Assembly (NCBI RefSeq): GCF_014851915.1
Contig: NZ_JACVAP010000001.1
Location: forward strand, 1,567,844 to 1,631,843
From: Xanthomonas sp. XNM01
GTDB taxonomy: Bacteria; Pseudomonadota; Gammaproteobacteria; Xanthomonadales; Xanthomonadaceae
DNA: 64,000 nt
Reading direction: 5' to 3'
Shown here: one piece after another, positions 1 through 8,443 of the stretch
Layout of the letters: each line of letters opens with the position of its first letter
Numbering within the stretch: position 1 is the first letter of the stretch
Program-made: the position numbers and the translations under genes
Notes under the pieces: model-generated
Database searches by the model: none
Told to the model about the DNA's origin: nothing
What the model saw: the letters and a program-made list of their open reading frames with translations, nothing else

Positions 1-1
1 C

Positions 2-556
2 GTGGTCGTGCCGGTCGCGCGCGAGATCACCACCGACGCCGACAGTACGCTCACCGGCTTCGAACTCACCGCCGCGCACCGCTTCTCCTACCTGCCCAAA
101 CCGTTCGACGGCCTGGGCCTGAAGTTCAGCTACAACTACGCCGACACCGACTACCAGACCCAGGACTTCAGCCTGGGAGAACGCACCACCGACGACGGTA
201 CCGTGCTGCCGGCGATCGTGGCGCCGGCCGGCCTGAGCGGCTCGTCGCGGCACGTCGCCTCCGGCTCGGTGTACTGGGACATCGGCCGCTTCAACATGCA
301 GGTAATCGGCAAATACCGCTCGCAGTACTACCAGGACTTCACCGGCAACGCCTCGCAGCACAACCGCTACTACGACGACAACTTCAGCGTCGATTTCCGC
401 GCCCGCTACAAGGTCAACCGCAACCTGTCGCTGTCGCTGGAACTGATGAACCTGACCGACGAACCGCGCGTGGCCTACCAGCCCGCGTACGGCAACTTCC
501 GCGAGTACGTCAGCTACGGGCGACGCGCATTTTTGGGTGTACGATACCGGTTCTGA
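2..556 (+). CDS. TonB-dependent receptor, C-terminal fragment (cut by window edge)
   Basis: This is the last 184 residues of an outer-membrane beta-barrel that would import a siderophore or sugar oligomer with TonB energy. The sequence alternates aromatic and polar residues in strand-like stretches, has the barrel-end pattern with ELMNLTDEP followed by a Tyr-rich strand, and finishes LGVRYRF with the terminal Phe typical of outer-membrane proteins. The signal peptide, plug and most of the barrel lie before base 1. A terminator hairpin starts seven bases after the stop and a GntR regulator follows, so the substrate is possibly a sugar acid or oligosaccharide; that is inference. The family call is secure, the substrate unknown. 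Confidence 0.9.
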   Translation: MVVPVAREITTDADSTLTGFELTAAHRFSYLPKPFDGLGLKFSYNYADTDYQTQDFSLGERTTDDGTVLPAIVAPAGLSGSSRHVASGSVYWDIGRFNMQVIGKYRSQYYQDFTGNASQHNRYYDDNFSVDFRARYKVNRNLSLSLELMNLTDEPRVAYQPAYGNFREYVSYGRRAFLGVRYRF

Positions 557-562
557 ACGCAG

Positions 563-592
563 CGGCGCGGCCCTCCGGCCGCGCCGTTTGTT
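563..592 (+). terminator. Intrinsic terminator after the TonB-dependent receptor
   Basis: A perfect 10-bp GC stem (563-572 with 577-586) closes a four-base loop and is followed by TTTGTT. It should end the receptor transcript, so the regulator downstream probably has its own promoter. Confidence 0.8.
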
Positions 593-662
593 CGAGTCGG
601 ATCAGACCCAGGCGCCGTGTCCCAGGGCTGATGCGCAAGACACCAGACAGGGTCCAGCTCGA

Positions 663-1406
663 ATGTCCGAGAACCGCCTCTACCAGACCATCGCCAGCGA
701 GATACGCAAGCTGATCGACCGTGGCGAATTTCCGCCCGGCTCGCGCCTGCCCGGCGAACGTGACCTGGCCGAACGCTTCGGCGTCAGCCGGGTCACGGTG
801 CGCGAGGCGGAGATCGCCCTGGAAGCACAGGGGCTGATCAGCATCCGCATCGGTTCGGGCGTCTACGTCAAGGCGCGTCCGGCGCAGATACCGGGCGGAC
901 TGCCGGATGTCACCGCGTTCGATCTCACCGCCGCGCGCGCGGTGATCGAGGCCGAGGCGGCGGCAATGGCGGCCAGCCGCGTCACCGATGCCGACCTGCG
1001 CGAACTCGAGGCGCTGGTCGTGGCGCTGTCCAGTCCCGACGCCAGCACCGAGGCGGTCAGCGAGGCCGACCGCCAGTTCCACCTGGCCATCGCCCGCATC
1101 GCCGGCAATCCGGTGGTCGAGCACTGCGTGCAGCTGATCTGGCGCATCCGCGGCGAGGTGCCGCGCGTGCGCGAGGTACACGCCAAGGTCTGCCACGACG
1201 ACGGCGACACCCGCCGCGAGGAACACATGGCGATCTTCGACGCGCTGCGTCGCCGCGATCCCGCCGGCGCGCGCACGGCGATGCGCAACCACTTCAAGCG
1301 TCTGTTCGAGGCGATGCTGGAAGCCACCGAGAGCCAGGCGCTGGAAGAAATCCGGCGCCGCACCCAGGCCGACCGCGAGCGTTTCATCGCCGCGACCAGC
1401 ATCTGA
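663..1406 (+). CDS. GntR-family transcriptional regulator, FadR/FCD subfamily
   Basis: This is a 247-residue DNA-binding regulator. Residues 1-70 form the winged helix-turn-helix, with GSRLPGERDLAERFGVSR as the GntR signature. Residues about 95-230 form the all-helical FCD ligand domain, with the expected acidic and histidine positions (DRQFHLAIA, VVEHC, EEHMAIFDAL, RNHF) that bind a metal or organic acid. FCD regulators usually repress uptake and catabolism genes for hexuronates or other carboxylates. I chose the ATG at 663 because it begins just before the conserved helix; the longer frame from 537 would run through the upstream terminator. Its position beside a TonB-dependent receptor suggests it controls that transport gene. 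Confidence 0.88.
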   Translation: MSENRLYQTIASEIRKLIDRGEFPPGSRLPGERDLAERFGVSRVTVREAEIALEAQGLISIRIGSGVYVKARPAQIPGGLPDVTAFDLTAARAVIEAEAAAMAASRVTDADLRELEALVVALSSPDASTEAVSEADRQFHLAIARIAGNPVVEHCVQLIWRIRGEVPRVREVHAKVCHDDGDTRREEHMAIFDALRRRDPAGARTAMRNHFKRLFEAMLEATESQALEEIRRRTQADRERFIAATSI

Positions 1407-1787
1407 GCGAGGGCGTCGGCACCGCGCCAACCTGCGTACCGGCCGCGCGCGAACCGGCCGCGGGATCGACGTTTCCGAGGCCCGCTGGCCTCTCTCCACA
1501 CCAGCACACCGGCGTCGGACCGCAGCGCGGCGAATGCGCCGGACGAGGTGCGGTGATGCCTGTGGCGGCGCAGCTGGAACGCGGCCACCCGCGCATGCGG
1601 ACGCGGCCGTCCGCCTCCGCCATTCCGCATCGGCGGCCCGCGACGCTGCCTGCGTCATGCATCGCATCGCCGCCATGGCGGTGCAGCAGTCGGACCGGCG
1701 CACGCCGCTGGACGCGCACCGCTGCGCCCACAGCCGCCACATCGCCATGGGCGACGCCGGGCGGTGCCGGCGCCGCGATCGGCGCAC
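1407..1787. other. Intergenic stretch without a supported gene
   Basis: This lies between the ends of two convergent genes (regulator, M16 protein). Open frames here are continuations of shadow frames, with Arg/Ala/Pro-rich low-complexity translations and no good start site. I see no clear terminator or RNA. Confidence 0.6.
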
Positions 1788-3218
1788 TCACTCGGCCGGC
1801 GTGAACGTCCCGTAGGCCTTCAGCTGCTCGGCGATCGCCGCCGCATCGCCGACCACCACGATCGACTGCTGGTCCGGGCGCAGGTACTTGCCGGCCATTC
1901 GCTGCACGGTGGCCGCGTCGACCTGGCGGATCCTGTCGACATAGGTGCCCAGGTACTCCGGCGGCAGCCCGACCAGCCAGTTGCTGGCCAGGGTGACCGC
2001 GACCGTGCCCTGCAGCTGGTTGCTGATCATGTAGCCGCCGGCGACGTAGCGCTTGGTGTCTTCCAGCTCCTGCGCCGGCACCGGCTCGCTGGCCAGCCGC
2101 TCGAACTCGTGGAAGAACTCCTTCAGCGACGCGCCCGTGACCTCGTTGCGCACGTCGGCACCGGCCTGGAAACGCCCGCCGGCCCGCGCGGGCGAGAAGC
2201 CCGCGCTGGCCCCGTAGGTGTAGCCCTTGGCCTCGCGCAGGTTCTGGTTGACCCGGCTGCTGAAACCGCCGCCGAGCACGGTGCCGGCCAGGCCGGCCGG
2301 CAGGTAGTCCGGGTCGGTGGCGGCGATGGCCGGGCTGCCGATGCGCAGCGTCGACTGCACGCTGCCGTCGCGCTGCAGCAGCACGTGCGCCGGCGTGGCT
2401 TGGCGGCGCGTGGCCGGGGTTTCCGGCGCCTCCTCGCCCAGCCCCTTCCAGTCGCCGAAGGCGGCCTCGGCCAGACGGAAGCCGTCCGCGGCCGATATCC
2501 GCCCGGTCACCACCAGCAGCGCGCGGTCGGGATGGAAGCGGCGCGCATGCTCCTGCTTCAGCGTGGCCCCGGTCAGGCCGGCGATGGTCGCCTCGGTCTG
2601 CTGGACCCGCGCATACGGATGGTCGCCATAGGTCGCCGCCAGCAAGGCGCGCGTGGCACGGAACGACGGCTGCGCTTCCGCCGCCTTCAGCGCCTGCGCG
2701 GCATTGGCCTGGGCCAGGCGCACCTCGCCGGCCGGGAAGGCCGGATTGCGTGCGACATCGGCCAGCAGTTCGATCATCGGCGCGGCATGGCTGGCCAGCG
2801 CGCTGGCGCTGAGGGTGATGCCATCGTTGCCCGCGCCGCCGGCGATGCTGCCGCCATGCGACTGCGCGGTCTCGGCGATCAGGCGCGAATCGCGGGTGGC
2901 GGTACCTTCGGTGAGCAGGCCTGCCAGCAGCGAGGCGAAGCCCGGCGTGGCCGCCGGATCGGCGGCGAAACCGGCATTGCGCACGGCCAGTACGTAGTCC
3001 ACCCGCGGCAGGCCATCGCGCGGCACCACCCACACTTCCAGGCCGTTGGCCAGGGTCCTGGTTTCGATCTGCGGCACCGGCAGCGGCCGGTCCGGCGCGT
3101 ACGGCGGCAGGTCCCTGGGCAGGATGGCCTGCGGGCCGGCGAGCGCGCCGCCACACAGGGCCAGCGACACCGCAAGCACGGCGAGTTTCATCGAGGTCTT
3201 CATCGTGGCGTTCCTCAT
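1788..3218 (-). CDS. M16-family peptidase-like protein, non-catalytic partner
   Basis: This is a 476-residue exported protein of the M16 (pitrilysin/processing peptidase) fold. A signal peptide (about 1-27, ending GGALAGP) leads to a first M16 domain, where the usual HxxEH zinc motif is replaced by a GFASLLAGLLTEGT-like segment, so this subunit cannot bind the zinc itself. The C-terminal half keeps the Arg/Tyr-type substrate segment (LREAKGYTYGASAGF) that completes the partner's active site. The start at 3218 overlaps the stop of the upstream M16 gene as ATGA, showing translational coupling. An ATG 15 bases further in (MKTSMKL) is a possible alternative start. In M16B enzymes one active and one inactive subunit form a clamshell heterodimer; I infer the same here, in the periplasm. 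Confidence 0.88.
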   Translation of the reverse strand: MRNATMKTSMKLAVLAVSLALCGGALAGPQAILPRDLPPYAPDRPLPVPQIETRTLANGLEVWVVPRDGLPRVDYVLAVRNAGFAADPAATPGFASLLAGLLTEGTATRDSRLIAETAQSHGGSIAGGAGNDGITLSASALASHAAPMIELLADVARNPAFPAGEVRLAQANAAQALKAAEAQPSFRATRALLAATYGDHPYARVQQTEATIAGLTGATLKQEHARRFHPDRALLVVTGRISAADGFRLAEAAFGDWKGLGEEAPETPATRRQATPAHVLLQRDGSVQSTLRIGSPAIAATDPDYLPAGLAGTVLGGGFSSRVNQNLREAKGYTYGASAGFSPARAGGRFQAGADVRNEVTGASLKEFFHEFERLASEPVPAQELEDTKRYVAGGYMISNQLQGTVAVTLASNWLVGLPPEYLGTYVDRIRQVDAATVQRMAGKYLRPDQQSIVVVGDAAAIAEQLKAYGTFTPAE

Positions 3219-4597
3219 TCCCTGGATCCGGCGGCCTTCAGCATGGCCTCGGGCTTGCGGTCGATGACGGTGCGGTTGGCGGCGGTCAGATAGGTGCGCG
3301 CGGCGCGCTGCACGTCGGCCGAGGTCACCGCGTCGATCCAGCCGGGGATGCGGTTGACTACATGCGCATCGCCCCACAGCAACTGCAGCTTGGCCAGGGT
3401 GTCGGCGCGCGACATGAAGGACTCCATCCCGTCGTACCAGTCCGACAGCAGCTGGATCTTGACCCGGGCCAGCGTGGCGTCGTCGACGCCCTCGCCGACG
3501 ATGCGCGCGATCTCCTCGTCCACCGCCTCGACCACGCTGTCGGCATCGGTATCCGGCTTGTACAGCGCGAACACGGTGAACAGGGTCGGGCCGTTGTACT
3601 CCCACTCGCTGGTCAGGCCGTACAGCGGCTCGACGTTGAGCGCGAGCTCGCGGCCCTTGACCACGCCCTGGTAGAGCCGCGACGCGTCGCCGTTGGCCAG
3701 CAGCGAGCCGAGCACCGCCATCGGCGCCTGGTCCTTGCTGCCGCGGTCGGGCATCTTCCAGGACAGCGCGATCGCCGGCACCTGGGCCAGCCTGTCGCCC
3801 TGCTGGATGCGCTTCTCCTCGGTGTTCAGGCCTTCGCTGAAATCCGGCGCCGGCGGCGTGGGACGCGCCTGGATGTCGCCGAAATACTTCTGCGCCAGCG
3901 CGAATCCCTGCGCCGGCGTGAGGTCGCCGGCGATCGACAGCACAGCGTTGTTCGGTCCGTAGTAATCGCGGTGGAACGCCTTCACGTCGTCCAGCGTCGC
4001 CGCTTCCAGGTCCTCGAAGCTGCCGTAGCCGTCGTGGTTGTTCTCCCACTTCTGGAACGCATGGAAGCCGGTGTCCAGCCACATGAAACCGCCGTAGGGC
4101 TGGTTCTGCACGTTGTTGCGGATCTCTTCCTTCACCACGTCCTGCTGGTTCTTCAGCGTTTCGGGGTTGAAGTCGAGCAGGCGCATGCGGTCGGCCTCGA
4201 GCCACAGGATCGGCTCGAGCGCGGTCGACGGCGCGGTCTCGATGTAGTTGGTGAAGTCGGCACGGGTGGAGCCGTTGTTGCGGCCGCCGCCGCCGGTGAT
4301 CACCCGGTCGAACACGCCTTCGGGCGCATTGGCCGAGCCTTCGAACATCAGGTGCTCGAACAGATGCGCGAAGCCGGTACGGTTGCGCGGTTCCAGGCGC
4401 ATGCCGATGCCGTAGACCACGCTGACGCCGACCACCGGCGCGCTGCGGTCCTCGGAGACGACCACGGTCAGGCCGTTGTCGAGCTTCTTCACCGCGACCG
4501 GGACATCCCAGCGGTCGGCGGACGCGGCGCTGGCGGCCAGCGGCAATGCAAGGGTCAGCGCGAGCGCGATGCGCGCGCGGAAGCGGATGGCGGACAC
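3215..4597 (-). CDS. M16-family zinc metallopeptidase, catalytic subunit
   Basis: This is a 460-residue periplasmic peptidase of the M16B group. After a signal peptide (ALTLALPLAASAASA) the N-terminal domain carries the inverted zinc motif HLFEHLMFEG (HxxEH) and the downstream Glu region (VVKEEIRNNVQNQPYGG). The second M16 domain follows. The start is a GTG at 4597 with an AGGGAGA ribosome site; earlier ATGs would run through the operator region. It is translated first and overlaps the inactive partner by four bases. The promoter must lie in the 185 bases shared with the divergent blaI gene, so BlaI could control both directions. It probably degrades peptides in the envelope; the substrate is not visible. 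Confidence 0.92.
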   Translation of the reverse strand: MSAIRFRARIALALTLALPLAASAASADRWDVPVAVKKLDNGLTVVVSEDRSAPVVGVSVVYGIGMRLEPRNRTGFAHLFEHLMFEGSANAPEGVFDRVITGGGGRNNGSTRADFTNYIETAPSTALEPILWLEADRMRLLDFNPETLKNQQDVVKEEIRNNVQNQPYGGFMWLDTGFHAFQKWENNHDGYGSFEDLEAATLDDVKAFHRDYYGPNNAVLSIAGDLTPAQGFALAQKYFGDIQARPTPPAPDFSEGLNTEEKRIQQGDRLAQVPAIALSWKMPDRGSKDQAPMAVLGSLLANGDASRLYQGVVKGRELALNVEPLYGLTSEWEYNGPTLFTVFALYKPDTDADSVVEAVDEEIARIVGEGVDDATLARVKIQLLSDWYDGMESFMSRADTLAKLQLLWGDAHVVNRIPGWIDAVTSADVQRAARTYLTAANRTVIDRKPEAMLKAAGSRE

Positions 4598-4722
4598 GGA
4601 GGGTCTCCCTGACAGGTGGGTCCAGTGCGCCCACCCTACCGGCTGCCGCGCCGGCCAAGACGGGCCGGAAGTCATGCCGGCCGCTCCGCCGCGGCCCTCC
4701 TGCCCCTGCCATCGGTCATGCT

Positions 4723-4767
4723 TGACTACAGATGTCGTCAGGCGCAGATTGACGACATCTGTAGTCA
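4723..4767. promoter_or_regulatory. Paired BlaI/MecI-type operators between the M16 and blaI genes
   Basis: Two 18-base arms (4723-4740 and 4750-4767) are exact reverse complements, separated by nine bases. Each arm is itself a near-palindrome of the form GACnACAnnTGTnGTC, matching the ACA/TGT core bound by BlaI/MecI/CopY repressors. A TTGACT -35-like box (4722-4727) overlaps the first arm, and the second arm ends 15 bases before the blaI start. This fits autorepression of blaI-blaR and perhaps control of the divergent peptidase pair. Confidence 0.85.
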
Positions 4768-4782
4768 CCCGGGAGTTCAGTC

Positions 4783-5169
4783 ATGAAGGGCAAGAGCATC
4801 GGCGACCAGGAACTGGCGCTGCTCCAGCATCTGGGCCAGCACGGCGAGGCCAGCGTCGGCGAGGTCGCCGCCGCCTACGGCGAGACGCGCGGCCTGGCGC
4901 GTTCGACCGTGCTGACGATGATGGAGAGGCTGCGGACCAAGGGGTATCTGGCCCGGCGCCAGGTCGACGGCGTGTACCGCTATCGGCCGACCCGCGACGA
5001 GGGCGACGTGGTCCAGGGGGCGGTCGCGGCCTTCGTCGAGAAGACCCTGCAGGGCTCGGTGAGCCCGTTCGTGGCGTGGATGTCGCAGCGCACCGAGGTC
5101 AGCGACGACGAACTGGCCGAGCTCGAGGCGCTGGTCAGCAAGCTGCAGTCGCAGCGCCGCGAGGACTGA
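4783..5169 (+). CDS. BlaI/MecI/CopY-family transcriptional repressor
   Basis: This is a 128-residue winged-helix repressor, the usual length for the family. The N-terminal 75 residues give the helix-turn-helix and wing (ELALLQHLGQHGEASVGEV, RSTVLTMMERLRTKGYL, YRYRPTRDE). The C-terminal helices form the dimerisation part. Family members bind ACA/TGT dyads and are cut by, or released through, the partner M56 peptidase. The matching dyads lie directly upstream and the M56 gene follows three bases after the stop, so a two-gene sensing operon is clear. Its regulon is inferred to include itself and possibly the divergent M16 genes. No beta-lactamase gene is close by, so a drug-resistance role is not implied. 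Confidence 0.93.
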   Translation: MKGKSIGDQELALLQHLGQHGEASVGEVAAAYGETRGLARSTVLTMMERLRTKGYLARRQVDGVYRYRPTRDEGDVVQGAVAAFVEKTLQGSVSPFVAWMSQRTEVSDDELAELEALVSKLQSQRRED

Positions 5170-5172
5170 GCG

Positions 5173-6828
5173 ATGCAGACCCTGCTGCCTGTCCTGATCG
5201 AGCGGCTGTGGGCCACCGGCCTGCAGACCGCAGTGCTGACCGCGCTGGTGTGGGCGCTGTGCCGCGCCCTGCCCCGGCTGCCGGCCGCCAGCCAGTGCTG
5301 GCTGTGGTGGCTGGTCGCGCTGCAGGCCGTGCTCGGCCTGTTCGCACCGGCGCTGGAGCTGCGCTGGCTGCCGGCGCCGGACGCCGCCACGGTGACGACC
5401 CTCGGCGCAGCCGGTGCCGACGCGGCCGGCGTGGCGCTACCTGCGCTCATCGCCGCAGATCCCCTGTCCGCCGCCGGCACGGCGCTGCCGCTGTGGATGC
5501 TGGCCCTGGCCGCCGGCTGGATCGCCGGTGTCGGCCTGATGGCATGGATCACGCTGCGCGACTGGCATGCCGCACGCCGGCTGGTGCGCGAGGCCTGGCC
5601 CTGCACCGACCTCGCCCTGACCGACGCTCTGGCGCTGGCCGCCGAGGCACATGGCCTGCGCCGCGCGCCGGTGATGAAGGTGTCCGCCGCGATCAGCTCG
5701 CCGCAGCTGGTCGGCCCGTGGCGACCGGTGCTGCTGCTGCCGGCCGACGCCACCCTCGACGCCGACGAGCTCGACCTCGCCCTGACCCACGAACTGCAGC
5801 ACCTGCGCCGTGGCGACCTGGGCTGGGGGCTGCTGCCCGCGCTGGCCCGCCACCTGTTCTTCTTCCATCCCTGCGTGCACCTGGCCGTGCGCGAGTACGG
5901 CATCGCCCGCGAGGCCGCCTGCGACGCCGCGGTCGTCGCGCAGAACGTTGGCTGCCGTCACGACTACGGCCGCCTGCTGCTGCGCCTGGGGGTCGCACCG
6001 TCGCGGCGGACCTGCCTGGCCAGCGCCTCCCCCACCTTCCTGAGCCTGAAGAGGAGATTGACCATGCTGCAGAACACCTCGCGCTTCCCCCGCCTGGCCA
6101 GCGCCGTGCTGGTGGCCGCCGTCGCCGTCGGTGGCGTGCTGCCCCTGCGCCTGGTCGCTGCCGAAGCCGACGTCGCCAGCGCCCATGAGCGCGACCATGG
6201 CAGCCTGCGCAACGCCGGCACGACCAGCATCGTCCACGGCCGGTTGAGTCTGTCCGGCACCTCGGCTGACGAGGCCTACGTGCGGATCCTCGACCGCCAG
6301 AAGGCGGTGATGGATGGCAGCCTGGACGATCTGGAGGACGCGCGGCACGCATCGGCCGGCGGACAGGTGCTGTGGGTGCGCCGCGGCGATGCGCGCTACG
6401 TGATCCGCGATGCGGCGACCCTGGCGCGCTTCGACGCGATCCAGGAACCGGTACGGCGCCTGGCCGAGCAGCAGGGCGACCTCGGTGAGCGTCAGGGCAA
6501 GCTGGGCGAGCAGATGGGCCGGATGGGACGCGAGCAGGGCGAGCTCGGGCGCCGCGATGCGGAACGTGCGCTCGAGCAGGCGCGCCGTGCGCTGGCAGGC
6601 GAGGCATCGACGCCGGCGCCGCACGACCGGGACGCCGCCAGCGCCAGACGCCAGCAGGAACTGGGCGACCGGATGGAAGCGCTGTCGGGGAAGATGGAAG
6701 TACTGGGACGCGAGCAGGAAGGGCTGAGCCTGAAGATGGAAGCCGCGCACCGGCAGGCCAACCTGCAGACGCGGCAGCTGCTGGACCAGGCGATCGCCGG
6801 CGGCCTGACCACGTCGGTCGCCGACTGA
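5173..6828 (+). CDS. BlaR1/MecR1-type M56 membrane metallopeptidase with coiled C-terminus
   Basis: This is a 551-residue inner-membrane sensor peptidase. Hydrophobic segments near residues 15-35, 42-62 and 105-128 are followed by a cytosolic M56 domain with the zinc motif HELQH (206-210) and a downstream EAACDAAVV segment supplying the third ligand region. Another membrane segment lies near 308-325. Instead of the penicillin-binding sensor of classical BlaR1, the periplasmic part (about 330-545) has a short conserved-looking region (LWVRRGDARYVIRDAATL) and then long helices of L-G-E/R-x-Q-G type heptads. That implies a different stimulus, perhaps envelope stress. It is co-transcribed with blaI. 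The peptidase call is firm; what it senses is unknown. Confidence 0.9.
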   Translation: MQTLLPVLIERLWATGLQTAVLTALVWALCRALPRLPAASQCWLWWLVALQAVLGLFAPALELRWLPAPDAATVTTLGAAGADAAGVALPALIAADPLSAAGTALPLWMLALAAGWIAGVGLMAWITLRDWHAARRLVREAWPCTDLALTDALALAAEAHGLRRAPVMKVSAAISSPQLVGPWRPVLLLPADATLDADELDLALTHELQHLRRGDLGWGLLPALARHLFFFHPCVHLAVREYGIAREAACDAAVVAQNVGCRHDYGRLLLRLGVAPSRRTCLASASPTFLSLKRRLTMLQNTSRFPRLASAVLVAAVAVGGVLPLRLVAAEADVASAHERDHGSLRNAGTTSIVHGRLSLSGTSADEAYVRILDRQKAVMDGSLDDLEDARHASAGGQVLWVRRGDARYVIRDAATLARFDAIQEPVRRLAEQQGDLGERQGKLGEQMGRMGREQGELGRRDAERALEQARRALAGEASTPAPHDRDAASARRQQELGDRMEALSGKMEVLGREQEGLSLKMEAAHRQANLQTRQLLDQAIAGGLTTSVAD

Positions 6829-6882
6829 GATCGCCGCCGCGCCACCGGTGAGCGTGCCGATGCACGGACATCGCCTGCACAC

Positions 6883-6907
6883 GCTCCGGCGCAGACTGCG
6901 CCGGAGC
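6883..6907 (+). terminator. Strong hairpin between the M56 gene and the reductase gene
   Basis: An 11-bp perfect stem (6883-6893 with 6897-6907) closes a three-base loop. No T-run follows, so it is either a Rho-assisted end for the blaI-M56 operon or a leader hairpin just before the next ribosome site (AGGGAGA). Confidence 0.5.
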
Positions 6908-6927
6908 ACACGCAGGGAGAACCGCCG

Positions 6928-7893
6928 ATGGGCATGCTGGTCGATGGTCGCTGGACGACCGACACCGATACGCTGGTCGACGAGGACGGACGCCTGCAGC
7001 GTCCGTCGTCGGCGTTCCGCCACTGGGTCACCGCCGATGGCAGTGCCGGCCCGACCGGCGATGGCGGCTTCCGCGCCGAGCCGGGCCGCTACCACCTCTA
7101 CATCGCACGCGCCTGTCCCTGGGCGCACCGCGCCGCGCTGTTCCGCGAACTGAAGGGCCTGCAGGACATGATCGGCCTGTCGGTGACGCACTGGCTGATG
7201 GCCGACCAGGGCTGGACGTTCGAACAGGGGCCCGGCGTCATTGCCGATACCGTCAACGGCTGCGACACGCTCTGGCAGCTGTACGTGGCCTCCGACCCGC
7301 GCTACACCGGCCGCGTGACCGTGCCGGTGCTGTGGGACAAGGCGTCGGGGCGCATCGTCAGCAACGAGTCGGCCGACATCATCCGTATGTTCAACAGCGC
7401 GTTCGACGGTGTCGGTGCGGACGAAGGCGATTACGCGCCCAGCCTGCTGCGCGGCGACATCGATGCGTTCAACGCGCGCATCTACGACGGCCTCAACAAC
7501 GGCGTCTACAAGGCCGGCTTCGCGACCTCGCAGCAGGCCTACGACGAGGCCGTGGCCGGCGTTTTCGACACCCTGGAATGGCTGGAGGCACATCTGGACG
7601 GCCGCCGCTACCTGTGCGGCGATGCGCTGACCGAGGCCGACTGGCGCCTGTTCACCACCCTGCTGCGCTTCGACGCGGTCTACCACGGCCACTTCAAGTG
7701 CAACCTGCACCGGCTGACCGACTATCCGCTGCTGTGGGATTACACCTGCCGGCTGTTCGCGCACCCGGCGGTTGCGCCGACGGTCGACTTCGACCACATC
7801 AAGCGCCACTACTACCAGAGCCATCGCCAGATCAATCCAACCGGCATCGTTCCGGCCGGCCCGGCGCTGGACTTCGCCGCGCCGTCGGACTGA
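6928..7893 (+). CDS. yqjG: Glutathionyl-hydroquinone reductase (YqjG/ECM4, xi-class GST)
   Basis: This is a 321-residue cytosolic enzyme that reduces glutathionyl-hydroquinones to hydroquinones, releasing glutathione. The thioredoxin-fold domain has the xi-class signature RACPWAHRA with catalytic Cys63, and the cis-Pro region TVPVLWD followed by SNESADIIRMFN binds glutathione. The C-terminal helical domain contains GDALTEADWRLFTTLLRFD and ends with the HYYQSH region typical of this class. Length matches the family (about 310-330). The start ATG has a strong AGGGAGA site eight bases upstream. It stands alone between a hairpin and a convergent gene. Confidence 0.95.
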   Translation: MGMLVDGRWTTDTDTLVDEDGRLQRPSSAFRHWVTADGSAGPTGDGGFRAEPGRYHLYIARACPWAHRAALFRELKGLQDMIGLSVTHWLMADQGWTFEQGPGVIADTVNGCDTLWQLYVASDPRYTGRVTVPVLWDKASGRIVSNESADIIRMFNSAFDGVGADEGDYAPSLLRGDIDAFNARIYDGLNNGVYKAGFATSQQAYDEAVAGVFDTLEWLEAHLDGRRYLCGDALTEADWRLFTTLLRFDAVYHGHFKCNLHRLTDYPLLWDYTCRLFAHPAVAPTVDFDHIKRHYYQSHRQINPTGIVPAGPALDFAAPSD

Positions 7894-7922
7894 GCCGCCC
7901 CTCCCGGCGCACCGGCGTGGCC

Positions 7923-8264
7923 TCAGGCGACGCCCCTGGCCGCCTGCATCGCCTTCACCGCGCCCCAGCCCAGCAGCACCACGCCCACCGCTTCCATGAC
8001 CGAGAACAGGATGTTGACGCCGGCCAGGAGCGGCATCAGGGCCATCGCGCTGGCCGTGCCGAAGGTCAGCCAGGCCTGGATTCCCGCGGCGATGCCGCGC
8101 AGGACGCAGGCCGCCACCATGATCGACGCGCCCGCCAGCGCGTGGGCACGGCCAGGCGCCACCGGTGCCCAGCTCCAGAGCAGCACCAGGACGGCGATGG
8201 TGGCCAGCAGTTGCGGCAGCAGGTGGCCGAGCATCGTCAGCAGGTAAGGCAGGTAGGCGTCCAT
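7923..8264 (-). CDS. Small four-helix inner-membrane protein, unknown function
   Basis: This 113-residue protein has about four membrane helices (LLPQLLATIAVLVLLWSW, ALAGASIMVAACVLRGIAAG, ASAMALMPLLAGVNILFS and a final segment before KAMQAARGVA). The start at 8264 is well supported by AAGGAG six bases upstream; the longer open frame upstream lacks such a site. I do not recognise the family. It converges on the reductase gene and has no operon partner. Confidence 0.75.
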   Translation of the reverse strand: MDAYLPYLLTMLGHLLPQLLATIAVLVLLWSWAPVAPGRAHALAGASIMVAACVLRGIAAGIQAWLTFGTASAMALMPLLAGVNILFSVMEAVGVVLLGWGAVKAMQAARGVA

Positions 8265-8443
8265 CGTCGCTCCTTCGTGGAAGCCGCACACACTACGTCG
8301 CGCCGCCGGTCCGGGCGAGTCCCGGGCGCACCGGCGCAGGTGCGGGCCGCCGCTGCGCGACGCGCCACGCGTCGCCCGGTCGCATCCGGTGAGACGCGCC
8401 GGCCGCATGCTTGCCTGCGACGACCTCAGGCAGGGATGCGCTC

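Noticed and set aside
1384..3156. 590-codon minus-strand frame overlapping the M16 partner gene
   Set aside because: Off-frame shadow, Arg/Ala/Gly-rich, no recognisable motif.
4783..6828. Beta-lactam resistance operon
   Set aside because: BlaI and M56 are present but there is no beta-lactamase gene beside them and the sensor domain is not penicillin-binding type.
5437..8289. 950-codon minus-strand frame across the M56 and reductase genes
   Set aside because: Antisense shadow; the plus-strand genes have clear family motifs and good starts.
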